64,000 nt of DNA from Leptolyngbya sp. SIO1E4 (GCA_010672825.2 JAAHFU020000001.1:682001-746000); one strand, 5' to 3'. Positions 36,504 to 46,195 are shown, numbered from the stretch's first letter. Program-made: numbers and translations. The notes: a model not told the origin generated them from the letters alone.

Positions 36504-36540
36504 TGGCGTAACTGAGCAGTTACGCCATTGTTGTTTTTTG
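36504..36540 (+). terminator. Rho-independent terminator
   Basis: A perfect 10-bp stem TGGCGTAACT (36504-36513) / AGTTACGCCA (36518-36527) with a GAGC loop is followed by TTGTTGTTTTTTG. It ends the transcript of the response regulator-CHASE2 kinase-secreted peptide locus. This is one of the clearest intrinsic terminators in the window. Confidence 0.9.
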
Positions 36541-36643
36541 TAGTCGCAGTTCATGTTTACTGGACTCATTTTCCATCAAAACGCATTGAGGAAAGTAAGG
36601 GGAAATCAATAGCCTTAAGGTGATTCTCGTTAGGGAGAACATC

Positions 36644-36997
36644 ATGAACTTGCTGAAAGCGTTATTCAATACAGAATTGGAGGACACGAACTTCTTCGAG
36701 AATACTTATCCACTCACCAATGACTTCTTCGATAGTTTCCAAGAACCTTGGCAAGAGGGGACAGACGCTTTAGCGGTTGTGAGGAGTCCGATATGTTCTG
36801 GCCGATTAGGCCACGTGAGATTTCATGGCGTTCGGTGGCGGGCTAGCTGCGATCGCCCTACGTCAATTCCAGTCGGCACCAAAGTTCGGGTTCTAGGACG
36901 GCGAGCCAACATTTTAATCGTAGAACCTTTAGATGCGCCGATAAGCAGCCACCAAGCGGATGGCGGCATGTTCAATATAGCGGCGGCGACGTCGTAG
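36644..36997 (+). CDS. NfeD-like protein (soluble OB-fold domain)
   Basis: A 117-residue protein from the ATG at 36644 with AGGGAG as ribosome binding site. The C-terminal half (SGRLGHVRFHGVRWRASCD, then VGTKVRVLGRRANILIVEPL) matches the OB-fold NfeD C-terminal domain, usually linked to stomatin-like proteins and membrane proteases. The N-terminal half is acidic and aromatic (FFENTYPLTNDFFDSFQEP), without membrane spans, so it is a stand-alone cytosolic form. A terminator follows at 37079. Confidence 0.78.
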   Translation: MNLLKALFNTELEDTNFFENTYPLTNDFFDSFQEPWQEGTDALAVVRSPICSGRLGHVRFHGVRWRASCDRPTSIPVGTKVRVLGRRANILIVEPLDAPISSHQADGGMFNIAAATS

Positions 36998-37078
36998 CTT
37001 AAAGTTTGCGATCGCAAGGTTATCGGGATTTCTCGAGTAAGCTTGCTTCGTGATGCACCAGAGGTACATGATTCAGGG

Positions 37079-37101
37079 CGTGCAATGCACGTCTTTTTTT
37101 T
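37079..37101 (+). terminator. Rho-independent terminator
   Basis: CGTGC (37079-37083) pairs with GCACG (37087-37091) and is followed by TC and eight T residues. It should end the NfeD-like transcript. Confidence 0.8.
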
Positions 37102-37266
37102 GCCCCATCAAACCGGAAATGCGGTTGCCGTTACACACGGGGTCAACCAGAGAATTTCGTATCAGCCGCATCGCAACAGGTAGGATGATACTCAGATATT
37201 CCCTAAATCGGAGATGGGTAAACGCTCTGAGACAGGGCCATTCAGGACATCGGTGAGGAACAGCAT

Positions 37267-38550
37267 GTGATGGATATTGTGATCCTGTCTAACGGGCCAG
37301 GGGAAATCACAACCTGGGTCAAACCTGTGGTAACTGCGTTGAGAGGCCAGATACCTTCGCCCGATGACCTCCGGATTTCAGTTGTGCTGTCTCCTTGCCC
37401 GAATGCAACTGGCCGTGAGGGAGACATTGCGCGGCAATATCCAGAGGTAGATCGCGTGCAAGATGCCCGTCACTTTTGGCCCTTTTTGCTATGGGGGGCA
37501 ACTGCTGATAATTGGAGCTGGCGCGATCGTGGGGTTGTCCTATTTCTGGGGGGTGACCAGATTTATCCCGTCGTTGTTGGTAAACGATTAGGCTATAAAA
37601 CGGTCATCTATGCTGAGTGGTTTGCCAACTGGTATCGATGGGTCGATGCTTTTGGCGTGATGAACGACAGCCTCATTCAGCAAACCCCCGAGCGCTTTCG
37701 CCATAAAGTTTCAGTGGTTGGAGACTTAATGGGCGATGGGCAAGCTGTTTTAACAGACAAAGACCACGCCACTCAACAGCTGGGTATAACCGATGAGACT
37801 GAGTTAATCGGTTTGTTGCCGGGGTCTAAGCGGGCTAAGTTGACCCAGGGGATGCCGCTGCTGTTGGCCACGGCTGATTATATTTACCGTCAGCGTCCTC
37901 AAGCACGATTTGTGATTCCCGTTGCCCCAACGGTCGATCTGCAGACATTAGTCAACTATGCAGATCCGCAGCAAAATCCATTTATGGCCGTGTTTCAGGC
38001 GCCATCGGCCACGCTCATAGAAGCCGAGCCTGCTGAATCCCTCCCCTATTTCAAAACCCACCAGGGCACTCAAATTTATCTTTGGCAGCCGTTTCCAGCC
38101 CATGCTGTGACGAGCCAATGCCAGCTTTGCCTGACGACCGTTGGGGCCAATACTGCGGAGCTAGGATCCTTGGGCATTCCGATGATCGTTTTGCTTCCGA
38201 CTCAACAACTAGATGCCATGAATGCCTGGGATGGGGTATTAGGGTTACTCGTGAATTTGCCGCTGATCGGCAGCCCCATCAATAAGCTGATTAACTTAGT
38301 ATTCTTCACGTATATTCGCCGTAGTCATAAATTATTTGCTTGGCCTAATATTTGGGCACGTCAGGAAATTGTGCCTGAACTGCTGGGGCACCTGAGTGCC
38401 GATCAGGTGGGCGATCGCGTGCTGGAGCATCTCAGAAATCCGGAGAAGCTTCAGCAAATACGTCATGCCTTACACGAGGTGCGAGGGGCTTCTGGAGCCG
38501 CACAAAAACTGAGCAATCTTGTCTTGCAAACGGCAGATGCTCACGCCTGA
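37267..38550 (+). CDS. LpxB-related glycosyltransferase-like protein
   Basis: A 427-residue protein related to lipid-A-disaccharide synthase (GT19, GT-B fold). Seen: the N-terminal VILSNGPGEITTWVKPVVTA, central GYKTVIYAEWFANWYRWVDAFG and C-terminal GLLPGSKRAKLTQGMPLLLA and TTVGANTAELGSLGIPMIVLLPT, where nucleotide sugar would bind. Cyanobacteria carry such LpxB-like proteins even where canonical lipid A is lacking, so the actual acceptor is uncertain. It starts at ATG 37267 after a leader of about 165 bp behind the terminator. Confidence 0.82.
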   Translation: MMDIVILSNGPGEITTWVKPVVTALRGQIPSPDDLRISVVLSPCPNATGREGDIARQYPEVDRVQDARHFWPFLLWGATADNWSWRDRGVVLFLGGDQIYPVVVGKRLGYKTVIYAEWFANWYRWVDAFGVMNDSLIQQTPERFRHKVSVVGDLMGDGQAVLTDKDHATQQLGITDETELIGLLPGSKRAKLTQGMPLLLATADYIYRQRPQARFVIPVAPTVDLQTLVNYADPQQNPFMAVFQAPSATLIEAEPAESLPYFKTHQGTQIYLWQPFPAHAVTSQCQLCLTTVGANTAELGSLGIPMIVLLPTQQLDAMNAWDGVLGLLVNLPLIGSPINKLINLVFFTYIRRSHKLFAWPNIWARQEIVPELLGHLSADQVGDRVLEHLRNPEKLQQIRHALHEVRGASGAAQKLSNLVLQTADAHA

Positions 38551-38594
38551 CTATCACGCCGTCTACAAATTACCTCTAAAGGAGGTCTGGAAAC

Positions 38595-38963
38595 ATGTTT
38601 CTGAAAAATCACTGGAAAATGGCTACCATCGCGGTTCTGAGCGGGGTTGCTGTTGCAGGCACCGCTTCTTTAGTCAAAGCACAGTCTCGGACAACTTTTC
38701 TATCAAGTGGTGATTCAGTAACTTACGAAGGCTATTTTTTGGCCGATGAGGATGTTTATGCTAGCTGTGATGCAGACTGCGAAGATTTGGACATCTATCT
38801 ATATGACGCCTTTACAGGGGAACTGATTGCATCAGATACGCTTGTTGATGCAAACCCCATTGTAACTGCCCCCTATGATGGAGATTTTGTCGTTGAGGCA
38901 GTCATGGTTACCTGTTATGCAGAAGTTTGTGAAGCTTGGACTGACTCTGACTATGGATTTTAG
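38595..38963 (+). CDS. Secreted hypothetical protein
   Basis: A 122-residue protein with a clear signal peptide (MATIAVLSGVAVAGTASLVKAQ; cleavage near residue 30) and an ideal ribosome binding site AAAGGAGGT (38578-38586). The mature part is very acidic with four cysteines (ASCDADCED and MVTCYAEVCEA), which could form two disulfides. No family is recognised, although the strand pattern resembles a small beta-sandwich (pre-peptidase C-terminal-like). It is convergent with maf, 21 bp away. Confidence 0.7.
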   Translation: MFLKNHWKMATIAVLSGVAVAGTASLVKAQSRTTFLSSGDSVTYEGYFLADEDVYASCDADCEDLDIYLYDAFTGELIASDTLVDANPIVTAPYDGDFVVEAVMVTCYAEVCEAWTDSDYGF

Positions 38964-38984
38964 TCCACGAGCAAACCCGTCGCC

Positions 38985-39581
38985 TTAGCTGGCTGACCAC
39001 AAGTCTGTGATGCAATATCCCAGCTCTTGGATGAGCTGACGCAACAGCGGCATACTCAGGCCAATCACGTTGGTATGGCAGCCTTCCAGTTTTTCGACGA
39101 ATAGGCTGCCTTTGCCATCAATGGCAAAGGCCCCAGCACACTTCAGGGGTTCCCCCGTCGCCACGTAGGCCTCGATTTGGAGATCGCTCACCAGGGCAAA
39201 AAAGACCCGTGTCACCTGACAGCGAACGATTGTTTGCTGTCGTGCAGTGTCAATCAGAGCATGGCCAGTGTAGAGTTCACCCATGCGTCCCCGCATCTGC
39301 TGCCATCGAGCAATCGCATCAGCTGGCGTCTCTGGTTTGCCGTAGATCTTGCCATCAAAAGCCAGTACCGAATCACACCCCAGCACAAGCGCATTCGCAA
39401 ACTGTGGGGTAACCATTGCCGCCTTTTCTTGGGCCAATGTATTAACCAGTCTGGCCGGTTCTGAAATTTGGATTTGCGCTTCATCAAAGTGACTGGGGCA
39501 GACATAGGCAGAAATACCTGCATCAGTCAAAAGTTTACGGCGGGCCGGGGAAGCTGAGGCCAGCACAAACTGAAGTTCCAT
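38985..39581 (-). CDS. maf: Maf-family nucleoside triphosphate pyrophosphatase
   Basis: A 198-residue Maf protein, from the ATG at 39581. Seen: the N-terminal [12 protein letters not shown] motif, [18 protein letters not shown] and the C-terminal [12 protein letters not shown]. These hydrolyse non-canonical or selected nucleoside triphosphates to monophosphates and act in nucleotide-pool cleaning and septum control. An upstream in-frame ATG would add four residues. Copy B of the dispersed repeat starts directly at the start codon. Confidence 0.93.
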   Translation of the reverse strand: MELQFVLASASPARRKLLTDAGISAYVCPSHFDEAQIQISEPARLVNTLAQEKAAMVTPQFANALVLGCDSVLAFDGKIYGKPETPADAIARWQQMRGRMGELYTGHALIDTARQQTIVRCQVTRVFFALVSDLQIEAYVATGEPLKCAGAFAIDGKGSLFVEKLEGCHTNVIGLSMPLLRQLIQELGYCITDLWSAS

Positions 39582-39694
39582 AAAATATTGCACCTGAAGT
39601 GCTGGTTAAGACAATCAAATTTCCTGGAATCCTTATGCGGCAAGGTTTTGATTTCTGCCTTCTGCCTTCTGATTTCTGCCTTTTGCTATATGCC
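39582..39694. repeat. 113-bp dispersed repeat, copy B
   Basis: The second copy of the element at 29845-29957, in the same orientation and the same length with about 10 differences. It starts immediately upstream of the maf start codon and ends before the psbP gene, so it fills the maf leader. The TTCTGCC heptamer array is at 39653-39685. Confidence 0.85.
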
Positions 39695-39741
39695 TCAGCA
39701 TCGGTGCTGTCATGACGAAGTAACGCTTAACGTGGCCGGTT

Positions 39742-40281
39742 TTAATAAACTGCGAAAGAGGCAACGGCCTGCTTCATGAGATCTTTTACCTTATCCCAGC
39801 GATCGTTGCGAGTGGAGGCATTAAAGGTAAACAGTTTATCCCGACGAACCGCTACGCTAGCTAGATTATGACGGATCCCAGACGGTAAATCGGCGACATA
39901 TTCTAGGATGTAGTACGTTTCATCTTCCTTCGTGATGGACTGGGCGCTGACAAGCTCAACGTCTCGATCATCCCCAGCGATCGTATTAATGCTTTTTGAA
40001 AGCTTATAGCCGACCTCGGTAGGAGTCCCTAGGTTTTCTAAGGTTAGCCCCCCTGGGATGTCGCTAATCACAACACTTACGTTTTCAGTTTCATTCACGA
40101 TGTCGTGAAACACGACATCAGCCTTGCCTGAAACGCTAACCTCTGTCCACCCAACGGGATAAAGGAAGCGGTAGCCGTCATAGTTGTCTGCGTAGGCAGT
40201 TAAGCCTACCCCTGTGCCAATACATCCCTGTAAGACCAGAGCAGTCACCACAAGCAGTAGGGCAGCGAGTCGTTTCAGCAT
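39742..40281 (-). CDS. PsbP/CyanoP family lipoprotein
   Basis: A 179-residue thylakoid-lumen lipoprotein with signal peptide and lipobox LVLQGC (Cys20), followed by the PsbP domain: DGYRFLYPVGWTEVSV, VFHDIVNETENVSVVISDI, and the C-terminal RNDRWDKVKDLMKQAVASF. CyanoP is associated with photosystem II assembly in cyanobacteria. Length and order agree with the family. Supports the cyanobacterial origin of the window. Confidence 0.93.
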   Translation of the reverse strand: MLKRLAALLLVVTALVLQGCIGTGVGLTAYADNYDGYRFLYPVGWTEVSVSGKADVVFHDIVNETENVSVVISDIPGGLTLENLGTPTEVGYKLSKSINTIAGDDRDVELVSAQSITKEDETYYILEYVADLPSGIRHNLASVAVRRDKLFTFNASTRNDRWDKVKDLMKQAVASFAVY

Positions 40282-40347
40282 GGATATCTCTAAATCGTTG
40301 CGATCGCACGTCCTCTATTTTTGCACTTCATGGAGGGAATGTAGACC

Positions 40348-41082
40348 CTAAACCGGCTTTTCAAAAAAGAACAAATGTTGTTGAGGTAAAGATTCATCCG
40401 TTTTTAGCCAAGTAAGCCCGACTGCCCGCATCTCACGTTTGATCTGAGTTTCACTCATTTTGTGCAGACGCTTAATAAGCACCAGGGGGTTTTCAGCGCG
40501 ATATTCTGCTAGAACCACCCGTCCGCCTGGTTTGAGCGCTGCTTTGAGGTGTGTCATCATCTCAAAGGGAAATTCAAATTCATGGTACGCATCCACCATC
40601 AAGGCTAAATCTACCCGCTCTGGGGGTAAGTGAGGGTCCTCGACGGAGCCGTGGATCCCTTTCACACGAGAGAGCCCCGCTTCTGCAATGCGGGCTTCCA
40701 ATAACTGCAACATCTCGGGCTGAATGTCTACTGCCAGCACTTCACCCTCAGGCACCTTTTCAGCTAACCGGCGGGTCATGTATCCTGTTCCAGCCCCAAT
40801 ATCGGCCACAACATCATCGGGCTGTAGCGCCAACAGATCCACAATGGCTTGCGGATGTTCCTGGGGTTCCCGACTGGGTCGCTCCAGCCAGTAGGCGCCT
40901 TCGTGCCCCATCACCTGAGCAATCTCACGCCCCAAATAAATTTTGCCAATGCCATCACGGCTGGGTGGTTGAAATCGGTAGACTTCGGTACTGCCATCAA
41001 TCACCCCGTCTTGGCAAGCCCACAACGTGAGACACAAGACACCGATGAACAGAAAGCGCATTCGATGCAAAACAGACATCAT
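40348..41082 (-). CDS. Predicted lipoprotein with SAM-methyltransferase domain
   Basis: A 244-residue protein with a signal peptide and lipobox LTLWAC (Cys23) ahead of a class I methyltransferase domain: VVADIGAGTGYMTRRLAEK (motif I), VLAVDIQPEML (motif II acid) and DLALMVDAYHEFEFP. Related predicted methyltransferases with signal peptides occur in several phyla. A SAM-binding enzyme outside the cytoplasm is paradoxical because SAM is not known there. Either it acts cytoplasmically on the membrane face with an uncleaved signal, or it binds another ligand. Confidence 0.85.
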   Translation of the reverse strand: MMSVLHRMRFLFIGVLCLTLWACQDGVIDGSTEVYRFQPPSRDGIGKIYLGREIAQVMGHEGAYWLERPSREPQEHPQAIVDLLALQPDDVVADIGAGTGYMTRRLAEKVPEGEVLAVDIQPEMLQLLEARIAEAGLSRVKGIHGSVEDPHLPPERVDLALMVDAYHEFEFPFEMMTHLKAALKPGGRVVLAEYRAENPLVLIKRLHKMSETQIKREMRAVGLTWLKTDESLPQQHLFFFEKPV

Positions 41083-41106
41083 TCAAATGCTATGGGGTCA
41101 CATCTT

Positions 41107-42558
41107 CTACAGCTTAACGATGTCTGCTTCATCAGTCGCGAACTCTCCCTGTAGGGCAGGCTGCTCTTGATACAAGTAAGTGTGCATTTGCCCACGCCCC
41201 TTGACCTGAATATCGCCACGGTCTTCAAACATGTACTGATCTTTGAGGAGCTGATAGCTGCTTTCACTCACCTGAATACGATTTTCGATGCCATGGGACT
41301 CCATGCGACTGGCAATATTTACCGCATCTCCCCACAGGTCATAGCTAAACTTTTTGATGCCGATGACCCCAGCGACAACTGGCCCAGTGTTAATGCCAAT
41401 TCTGAGCTGAAAGGGGGTGCCGTCGCTGCGCTGAAAGGACTGAATCGTTTCCAACATTTTGACGGCCATTTTCAGAATGGCCTCGGCATGGTCTGGGCGA
41501 GGATTCGGTAACCCCCCCACCACCATGTAAGCATCGCCAATGGTTTTGATCTTTTCTAACCCCAGTTGCTCAGCGATACCATCAAAGGCTGAAAAGATGT
41601 CGTTCAACAAGCACACCAGCTCATTCGGGGGAACCTGTGCAGACAGGCCTGTAAAGTCCACAATGTCGGCAAATAGAATGGTCGCTTCTTCAAACCGAGA
41701 CGCGATCGCCCCCACTTCTAGCTTGAGCTGTTCGGCGATCGCCATCGGCAAGATATTGAGCAGCAGTTTCTCAGACTTCTCCTGTTCTGCTTTGAGGGCT
41801 GTCTCCGCTTCTTTGCGATCAGCAATTTCTTGATGCACCCGCTCAAACATGTCAGAAAATGCCATAGACACTTCACCGAGTTCATCCTGGCGATGAATAG
41901 AACGGGTTTGAAAGTCAGGCTGCTGATCTTGACTCACTGCATAACCAGCCCGACATAAATCATCCCGCAAGTGGAGAATGGGAATGATGAGGATCCGTTC
42001 TAAAACGACGATGGTTACGAGGGTGACAAAGGCCGAAATGATCAGCACGATGCCAACAATGGCCAGCACGTATGTCCGCATTTCACTCTTGACCCCAGTC
42101 GCGTCGTGGCGCACGACTAGGACGTACTGGTTGGCCAGGCGATCGCTGGGCCAAGCAACATCGTAGCTTTTCTGATCTTGACTCAGGTGTCTAACGACCT
42201 GCCCCAAGGGCACCTCCCGACAGTCAACTTCGGGCAGATCTCCAAAGGAGTCGATAATGGCGCCATCGGGCATACACAATGTTGCCCCCAGGATGACAGA
42301 ATTCGGCTTGAGATTTTGTTGAATCGTTTGCAGCAGCACTGTGCGATCTCGTCCCAACATGGCATTTGCTTTAGCCGTGAAGAGGACTTCTGAAGACAAA
42401 TCTTCTAACCCTTTCAGCTTTTCGCGGTAACGCCGGTGATAAGACGGGACGAAAATAACACCTTCAATCACAATAATGCTGAAGAAAACCCAGCTCACAA
42501 TACGGCGAGATAATCGCGATCGCAGCAGCCCCATTGACGATTGCAGAATAGTGGTCAT
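41107..42558 (-). CDS. Membrane-bound class III adenylate cyclase
   Basis: A 483-residue cyclase with an N-terminal membrane anchor, an extracytoplasmic sensor domain (~45-165), a second span (~167-190), a HAMP linker, a short coiled coil and a catalytic domain (~290-460). Catalytic residues seen: the metal Asp in LFADIVDFTG, the adenine-selecting Lys in EKIKTIGDAYM, Asp in SYDLWGDAVNIASRME and Asn/Arg of NIASRM. The Lys/Asp pair points to ATP rather than GTP. It makes cAMP in response to an outside signal. It precedes the lipoprotein methyltransferase on the same strand. Confidence 0.9.
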   Translation of the reverse strand: MTTILQSSMGLLRSRLSRRIVSWVFFSIIVIEGVIFVPSYHRRYREKLKGLEDLSSEVLFTAKANAMLGRDRTVLLQTIQQNLKPNSVILGATLCMPDGAIIDSFGDLPEVDCREVPLGQVVRHLSQDQKSYDVAWPSDRLANQYVLVVRHDATGVKSEMRTYVLAIVGIVLIISAFVTLVTIVVLERILIIPILHLRDDLCRAGYAVSQDQQPDFQTRSIHRQDELGEVSMAFSDMFERVHQEIADRKEAETALKAEQEKSEKLLLNILPMAIAEQLKLEVGAIASRFEEATILFADIVDFTGLSAQVPPNELVCLLNDIFSAFDGIAEQLGLEKIKTIGDAYMVVGGLPNPRPDHAEAILKMAVKMLETIQSFQRSDGTPFQLRIGINTGPVVAGVIGIKKFSYDLWGDAVNIASRMESHGIENRIQVSESSYQLLKDQYMFEDRGDIQVKGRGQMHTYLYQEQPALQGEFATDEADIVKL

Positions 42559-42759
42559 AGCACTGCACGCGTGGCAAGGAACTTCACTTCATACTACTGA
42601 CGCCCTTGAGAAAGTTCCGGGTTAGCCAGTTATGAGTTCCCTAAGAGTTCCCTGAGTATCGCCTGAGAAGGCAACTGGGATTGCCGCTTCAAAGCCCTTA
42701 GGTTTGTTAGACTGAGGAGCAATTGTGTAGGCAACACTGTAACTAAGGACACGGCATCT

Positions 42760-44244
42760 ATGACGGTCGCCCTCACCCCTGGCAAGCTACTCCGTACCCA
42801 AGAGATCCCTTCCTTGGACTTTCAATCAACCCGCGATCGCTTTGACGATTCTTGGCGGGCTCCCCTGGCGATGCTGTTAGGGCTAGGCCGGTCAGCAGGG
42901 GCCGACTTTATAGAATTCTTTCTCGAGCGCAATCAATACATCAGCTGCTTGGCAGAAGACAATGCGATTACCAGCATCTCCCCTCGCTTGGTGACGGGGG
43001 CTGGGGTACGGGTGTTCTTGGGCAATGCTGATTGTTATGTCAGCACCAACGATTTGACATTTAAGGGCCTGCGCAATGCCCTCGAAAAAGGGCTGTCTAT
43101 TATGGGGCTGCATCTGCCAGGGCCGGCGTCTTCAATTCCAGAGACAAATTTAGAGCTGTTGCGAGACTATGCCACGACGAAGGGCAAAGATGCCTGGTTA
43201 GGGGCCTGTAGCTCAATGCAGGAGATGGGTGAGGTTTTGTTGGCTGCTAATGGCGCGATCGCTCAGCATGCCACCCATGTTCAAGCTCGTCGTACGGGTT
43301 ATTTCCGTGACTGGCAAGAGGTACTGGTCGCGGCGAGTGACGGCACCTTTGCTCGCGATATTCGGTTAACGCAGTCTGTTGGCTGCAACCTTCTCTGTGC
43401 CGATGGTGAGCATCGCTCTTCCATTGGGCAGCGCTTGGGAGACACCAGCGACCCTAGTTTTCTGAGAACTTGGGATTATGGCACCACCGCACAAACGGTG
43501 GCTGACTCTGCCGGTAAGATGCTCTACGCCGACTATGTTGAATCAGGCACTTACCCAGTGGTGATGGCCAATCACTTTGGCGGCGTCATTTTCCATGAAG
43601 CCTGCGGTCACCTGCTTGAAACCACACAGATTGAACGCGGGACAACTCCGTTTATTGACAAGAAGGGTGAAAAAATCGCCCATGAAAATCTCACAGCCTG
43701 GGATGAAGGGTTATCGGACGATGCCTTCGGCACCCTCGATATGGACGATGAAGGAATGCCCACCCAGCGCACGCTGCTGATTGAAAACGGCGTTCTGAAA
43801 AATTTCTTGAGTGATCGGGCAGGCTCCATGCGTACTGGTCATCCTCGCACTGGTAGTGGACGGCGACAAAGCTATAACTTTGCCGCCGCATCCCGTATGC
43901 GCAACACTTACATTGCCAGTGGCGACTACACCACTGAGGATCTGTTTGCCTCTATCGAGAAAGGCATTTACTGCAAGAAAATGGGAGGCGGTAGTGTCGG
44001 CCCAACTGGGCAATTTAACTTTGGGGTTGATGAGGCCTATTTGATTGAAAACGGCAAGGTCACTAAACCGCTCAAAGGCGCCACGCTCATCGGTGAAGCT
44101 AAGGAGATTATGCAGCGTATTTCCATGTGCTCTAGCGACCTCAGCCTCGCTGCTGGCTTCTGTGGCTCCGTTAGCGGCAGTATTTACGTCACTGTAGGGC
44201 AACCTCACCTCAAAGTCGATGCCATTACCGTTGGTGGGCGGTAA
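42760..44244 (+). CDS. tldD: TldD-family metallopeptidase
   Basis: A 494-residue TldD protease subunit. Seen: the zinc motif HEACGH (about residues 279-284) with the following [30 protein letters not shown] and a C-terminal block ending in a glycine-rich strand. TldD usually forms a heterodimer with TldE/PmbA and trims or matures unfolded peptides. No tldE gene is next to it here; the next gene is convergent. The start at 42760 follows a GC-rich promoter region; a ribosome binding site is weak. Confidence 0.92.
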   Translation: MTVALTPGKLLRTQEIPSLDFQSTRDRFDDSWRAPLAMLLGLGRSAGADFIEFFLERNQYISCLAEDNAITSISPRLVTGAGVRVFLGNADCYVSTNDLTFKGLRNALEKGLSIMGLHLPGPASSIPETNLELLRDYATTKGKDAWLGACSSMQEMGEVLLAANGAIAQHATHVQARRTGYFRDWQEVLVAASDGTFARDIRLTQSVGCNLLCADGEHRSSIGQRLGDTSDPSFLRTWDYGTTAQTVADSAGKMLYADYVESGTYPVVMANHFGGVIFHEACGHLLETTQIERGTTPFIDKKGEKIAHENLTAWDEGLSDDAFGTLDMDDEGMPTQRTLLIENGVLKNFLSDRAGSMRTGHPRTGSGRRQSYNFAAASRMRNTYIASGDYTTEDLFASIEKGIYCKKMGGGSVGPTGQFNFGVDEAYLIENGKVTKPLKGATLIGEAKEIMQRISMCSSDLSLAAGFCGSVSGSIYVTVGQPHLKVDAITVGGR

Positions 44245-44305
44245 CCCCTTTAGGCTTTGGGGGCATATGGATAGATGGGGCTTCCATGGATGGATGGGGC
44301 TCTGC

Positions 44306-46195
44306 TTAAAAAGGTATGCGCTCAGGGCTGCGCTCTATCATCAACTCTGATACCGATCCAGATGGTAGAGGGGGTGCGATTAAATAGCCTTGACCAAGCG
44401 GACACCGCAACGCCTGGAGGTGCTGCAGTTGATGGGGTGTTTCAATCCCCTCAGCAATGCAGCTAATGCCAAGGTTGTTGGCCAATGCCATGATGGTTCT
44501 AACCATCCCTAACGACGTTTTATCCGCAGCCATACGGCTGATAAAGGCTGGGTCGATTTTGACAGCATTGATGGGCAAATCATGCAGTGCACTCAGAGAA
44601 CAATACCCCTGACCAAAATTGTCCAAATGAAATTGGATGTCAAATTGGCACAGCTTTTGCATGGCATCTTCAATACAAGCTGGGCTCGACATCAGCATGC
44701 TCTCTGTCAACTCAAATCGTAGTTGCCTGGGCTCAACCCCGGTCGTTCTGATAATTTGCATCACTTGCTCAACCACATCCCGTTGTTCAAACTGTTTGTT
44801 GGATAGGTTGATGCTCATGGTTAGCTCAGGTCGGTTAAAGTGGGTTTGCCAGGTTCGCAGCTGGTAGCAAGCTTCCTGAATCACCCACCAGCCAAGCGGA
44901 ATCATCAAACCGGTTTCTTCAGCTAAAGGAATAAACTCGGCTGGGGCAATGTTAGATTGTTGGGCCGGACACCACCAGCGCAGCAGGGCTTCAAACCCGA
45001 TGAGCGCCTGAGTCGATAGAGAGAAAATTGGCTGATAATGTAGCTGCAACTCGCCCTGGTTGATGGCATTCTGTAGCGCCGCTTCCTGATTGAGACGATA
45101 AACGGCTTGGGTATGCATTTGTTGATTAAAGACCAGATGGCCGCTGCCTTGGCGTTTGGCCTGGTACATTGCCAAATCAGCATTCCGGAGATAATCAATT
45201 GGGCGAGTCAGTGCCGGAGCACTGAAAACAATGCCAATACTGGCTGCAATATGAACATCATGATGATGAATCTTGAATGCTGCCGCGAGAACTTGTTGAA
45301 GACGCGCCACGATATCGAGTGCCTGAGCACACGAATCCGGATCTTCTAAGAGAATGGCAAATTCATCCCCACCAATTCGAGCAACCGTATCTTTGGCCCC
45401 CAGGCAGGCAGATAACCGCTTACCCACTTCAACTAAAAGTTGATCGCCAGCCGCATGCCCTAAGCTGTCGTTGATCACCTTAAACCGATCCAGATCCATA
45501 AACAGGACAACGAATGGATGCTCTGGATGGTGCTTTAAGTGTTGGCAGGCTGCGGACAAACGCTGATTGACATAGGTGCGATTCGGAAGCCTCGTTAATG
45601 GATCGTGCAAACTCTCGTAGGACAGTTTTTCCATGACGGCCTGCCGCTCGAGTTCTGCCCCTGCACGAACAGCAAAGATTTCCATAATGCATAGACCCAA
45701 GGGCTCGGGTTCTCTAGGCTGGTCATGCATAACGACCAGGTGTCCTAGCACTTCTCCAGCAGAACTGGTGATAGGAACCCCAAGATACGCCTCTGCGCTT
45801 AATCGCAACAAATCCAGATCTTGCGGGAATTTTTGCCGTATGAAGGCCGGATAGTAGCACGTTTGGCCATTCAACACCTGTTGACAAGGGGTATCAGCCG
45901 TGGTGTAGCTAAAATTCTGACCAAAGTCAGACCCTTGCCAAAAGGCCAGGGTTTGGACACGGGTTATCCCTTCGCCCTCAATGCATCGAGTAATCAAGGC
46001 GTAGCGAACCCTGAGTGCACAGGCAAGGTAGTACGCTAGAGACCGAAAAAAATGTTCACCCGTTGCCGCTGACGTCCCTTCAACGACGATTCGGAGTGCT
46101 GCTTCGATATCAAATGAAGGAGAACTGACGTCAGTCGACTCACGCAAACAAAGGGAATTGCGCTGATGGGGGATAGGATGTCCGAGGTTCATCAA
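44306..46195 (-). CDS. GAF-GGDEF-EAL cyclic di-GMP signalling protein
   Basis: A 629-residue soluble protein: N-terminal GAF-like domain (~25-175), GGDEF domain (~195-355, active-site GGDEF near 273-277 intact) and EAL domain (~370-620). The EAL signature is GFEALLRWW, followed by INLSNKQF and ELTESML; the loop normally DDFGTGYSSL reads DNFGQGYCSL, so the second metal-binding Asp is Asn. The catalytic KIDPAFI and AEGIET segments are present. It could both make and cleave c-di-GMP, but the Asn change may weaken the phosphodiesterase. Confidence 0.9.
   Translation of the reverse strand: MMNLGHPIPHQRNSLCLRESTDVSSPSFDIEAALRIVVEGTSAATGEHFFRSLAYYLACALRVRYALITRCIEGEGITRVQTLAFWQGSDFGQNFSYTTADTPCQQVLNGQTCYYPAFIRQKFPQDLDLLRLSAEAYLGVPITSSAGEVLGHLVVMHDQPREPEPLGLCIMEIFAVRAGAELERQAVMEKLSYESLHDPLTRLPNRTYVNQRLSAACQHLKHHPEHPFVVLFMDLDRFKVINDSLGHAAGDQLLVEVGKRLSACLGAKDTVARIGGDEFAILLEDPDSCAQALDIVARLQQVLAAAFKIHHHDVHIAASIGIVFSAPALTRPIDYLRNADLAMYQAKRQGSGHLVFNQQMHTQAVYRLNQEAALQNAINQGELQLHYQPIFSLSTQALIGFEALLRWWCPAQQSNIAPAEFIPLAEETGLMIPLGWWVIQEACYQLRTWQTHFNRPELTMSINLSNKQFEQRDVVEQVMQIIRTTGVEPRQLRFELTESMLMSSPACIEDAMQKLCQFDIQFHLDNFGQGYCSLSALHDLPINAVKIDPAFISRMAADKTSLGMVRTIMALANNLGISCIAEGIETPHQLQHLQALRCPLGQGYLIAPPLPSGSVSELMIERSPERIPF

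Noticed and set aside
44265-44310. Repeated GGATGGGGCT phrases after tldD
   Set aside because: Only two short imperfect copies of a low-complexity purine-rich phrase; no evidence of a functional repeat.
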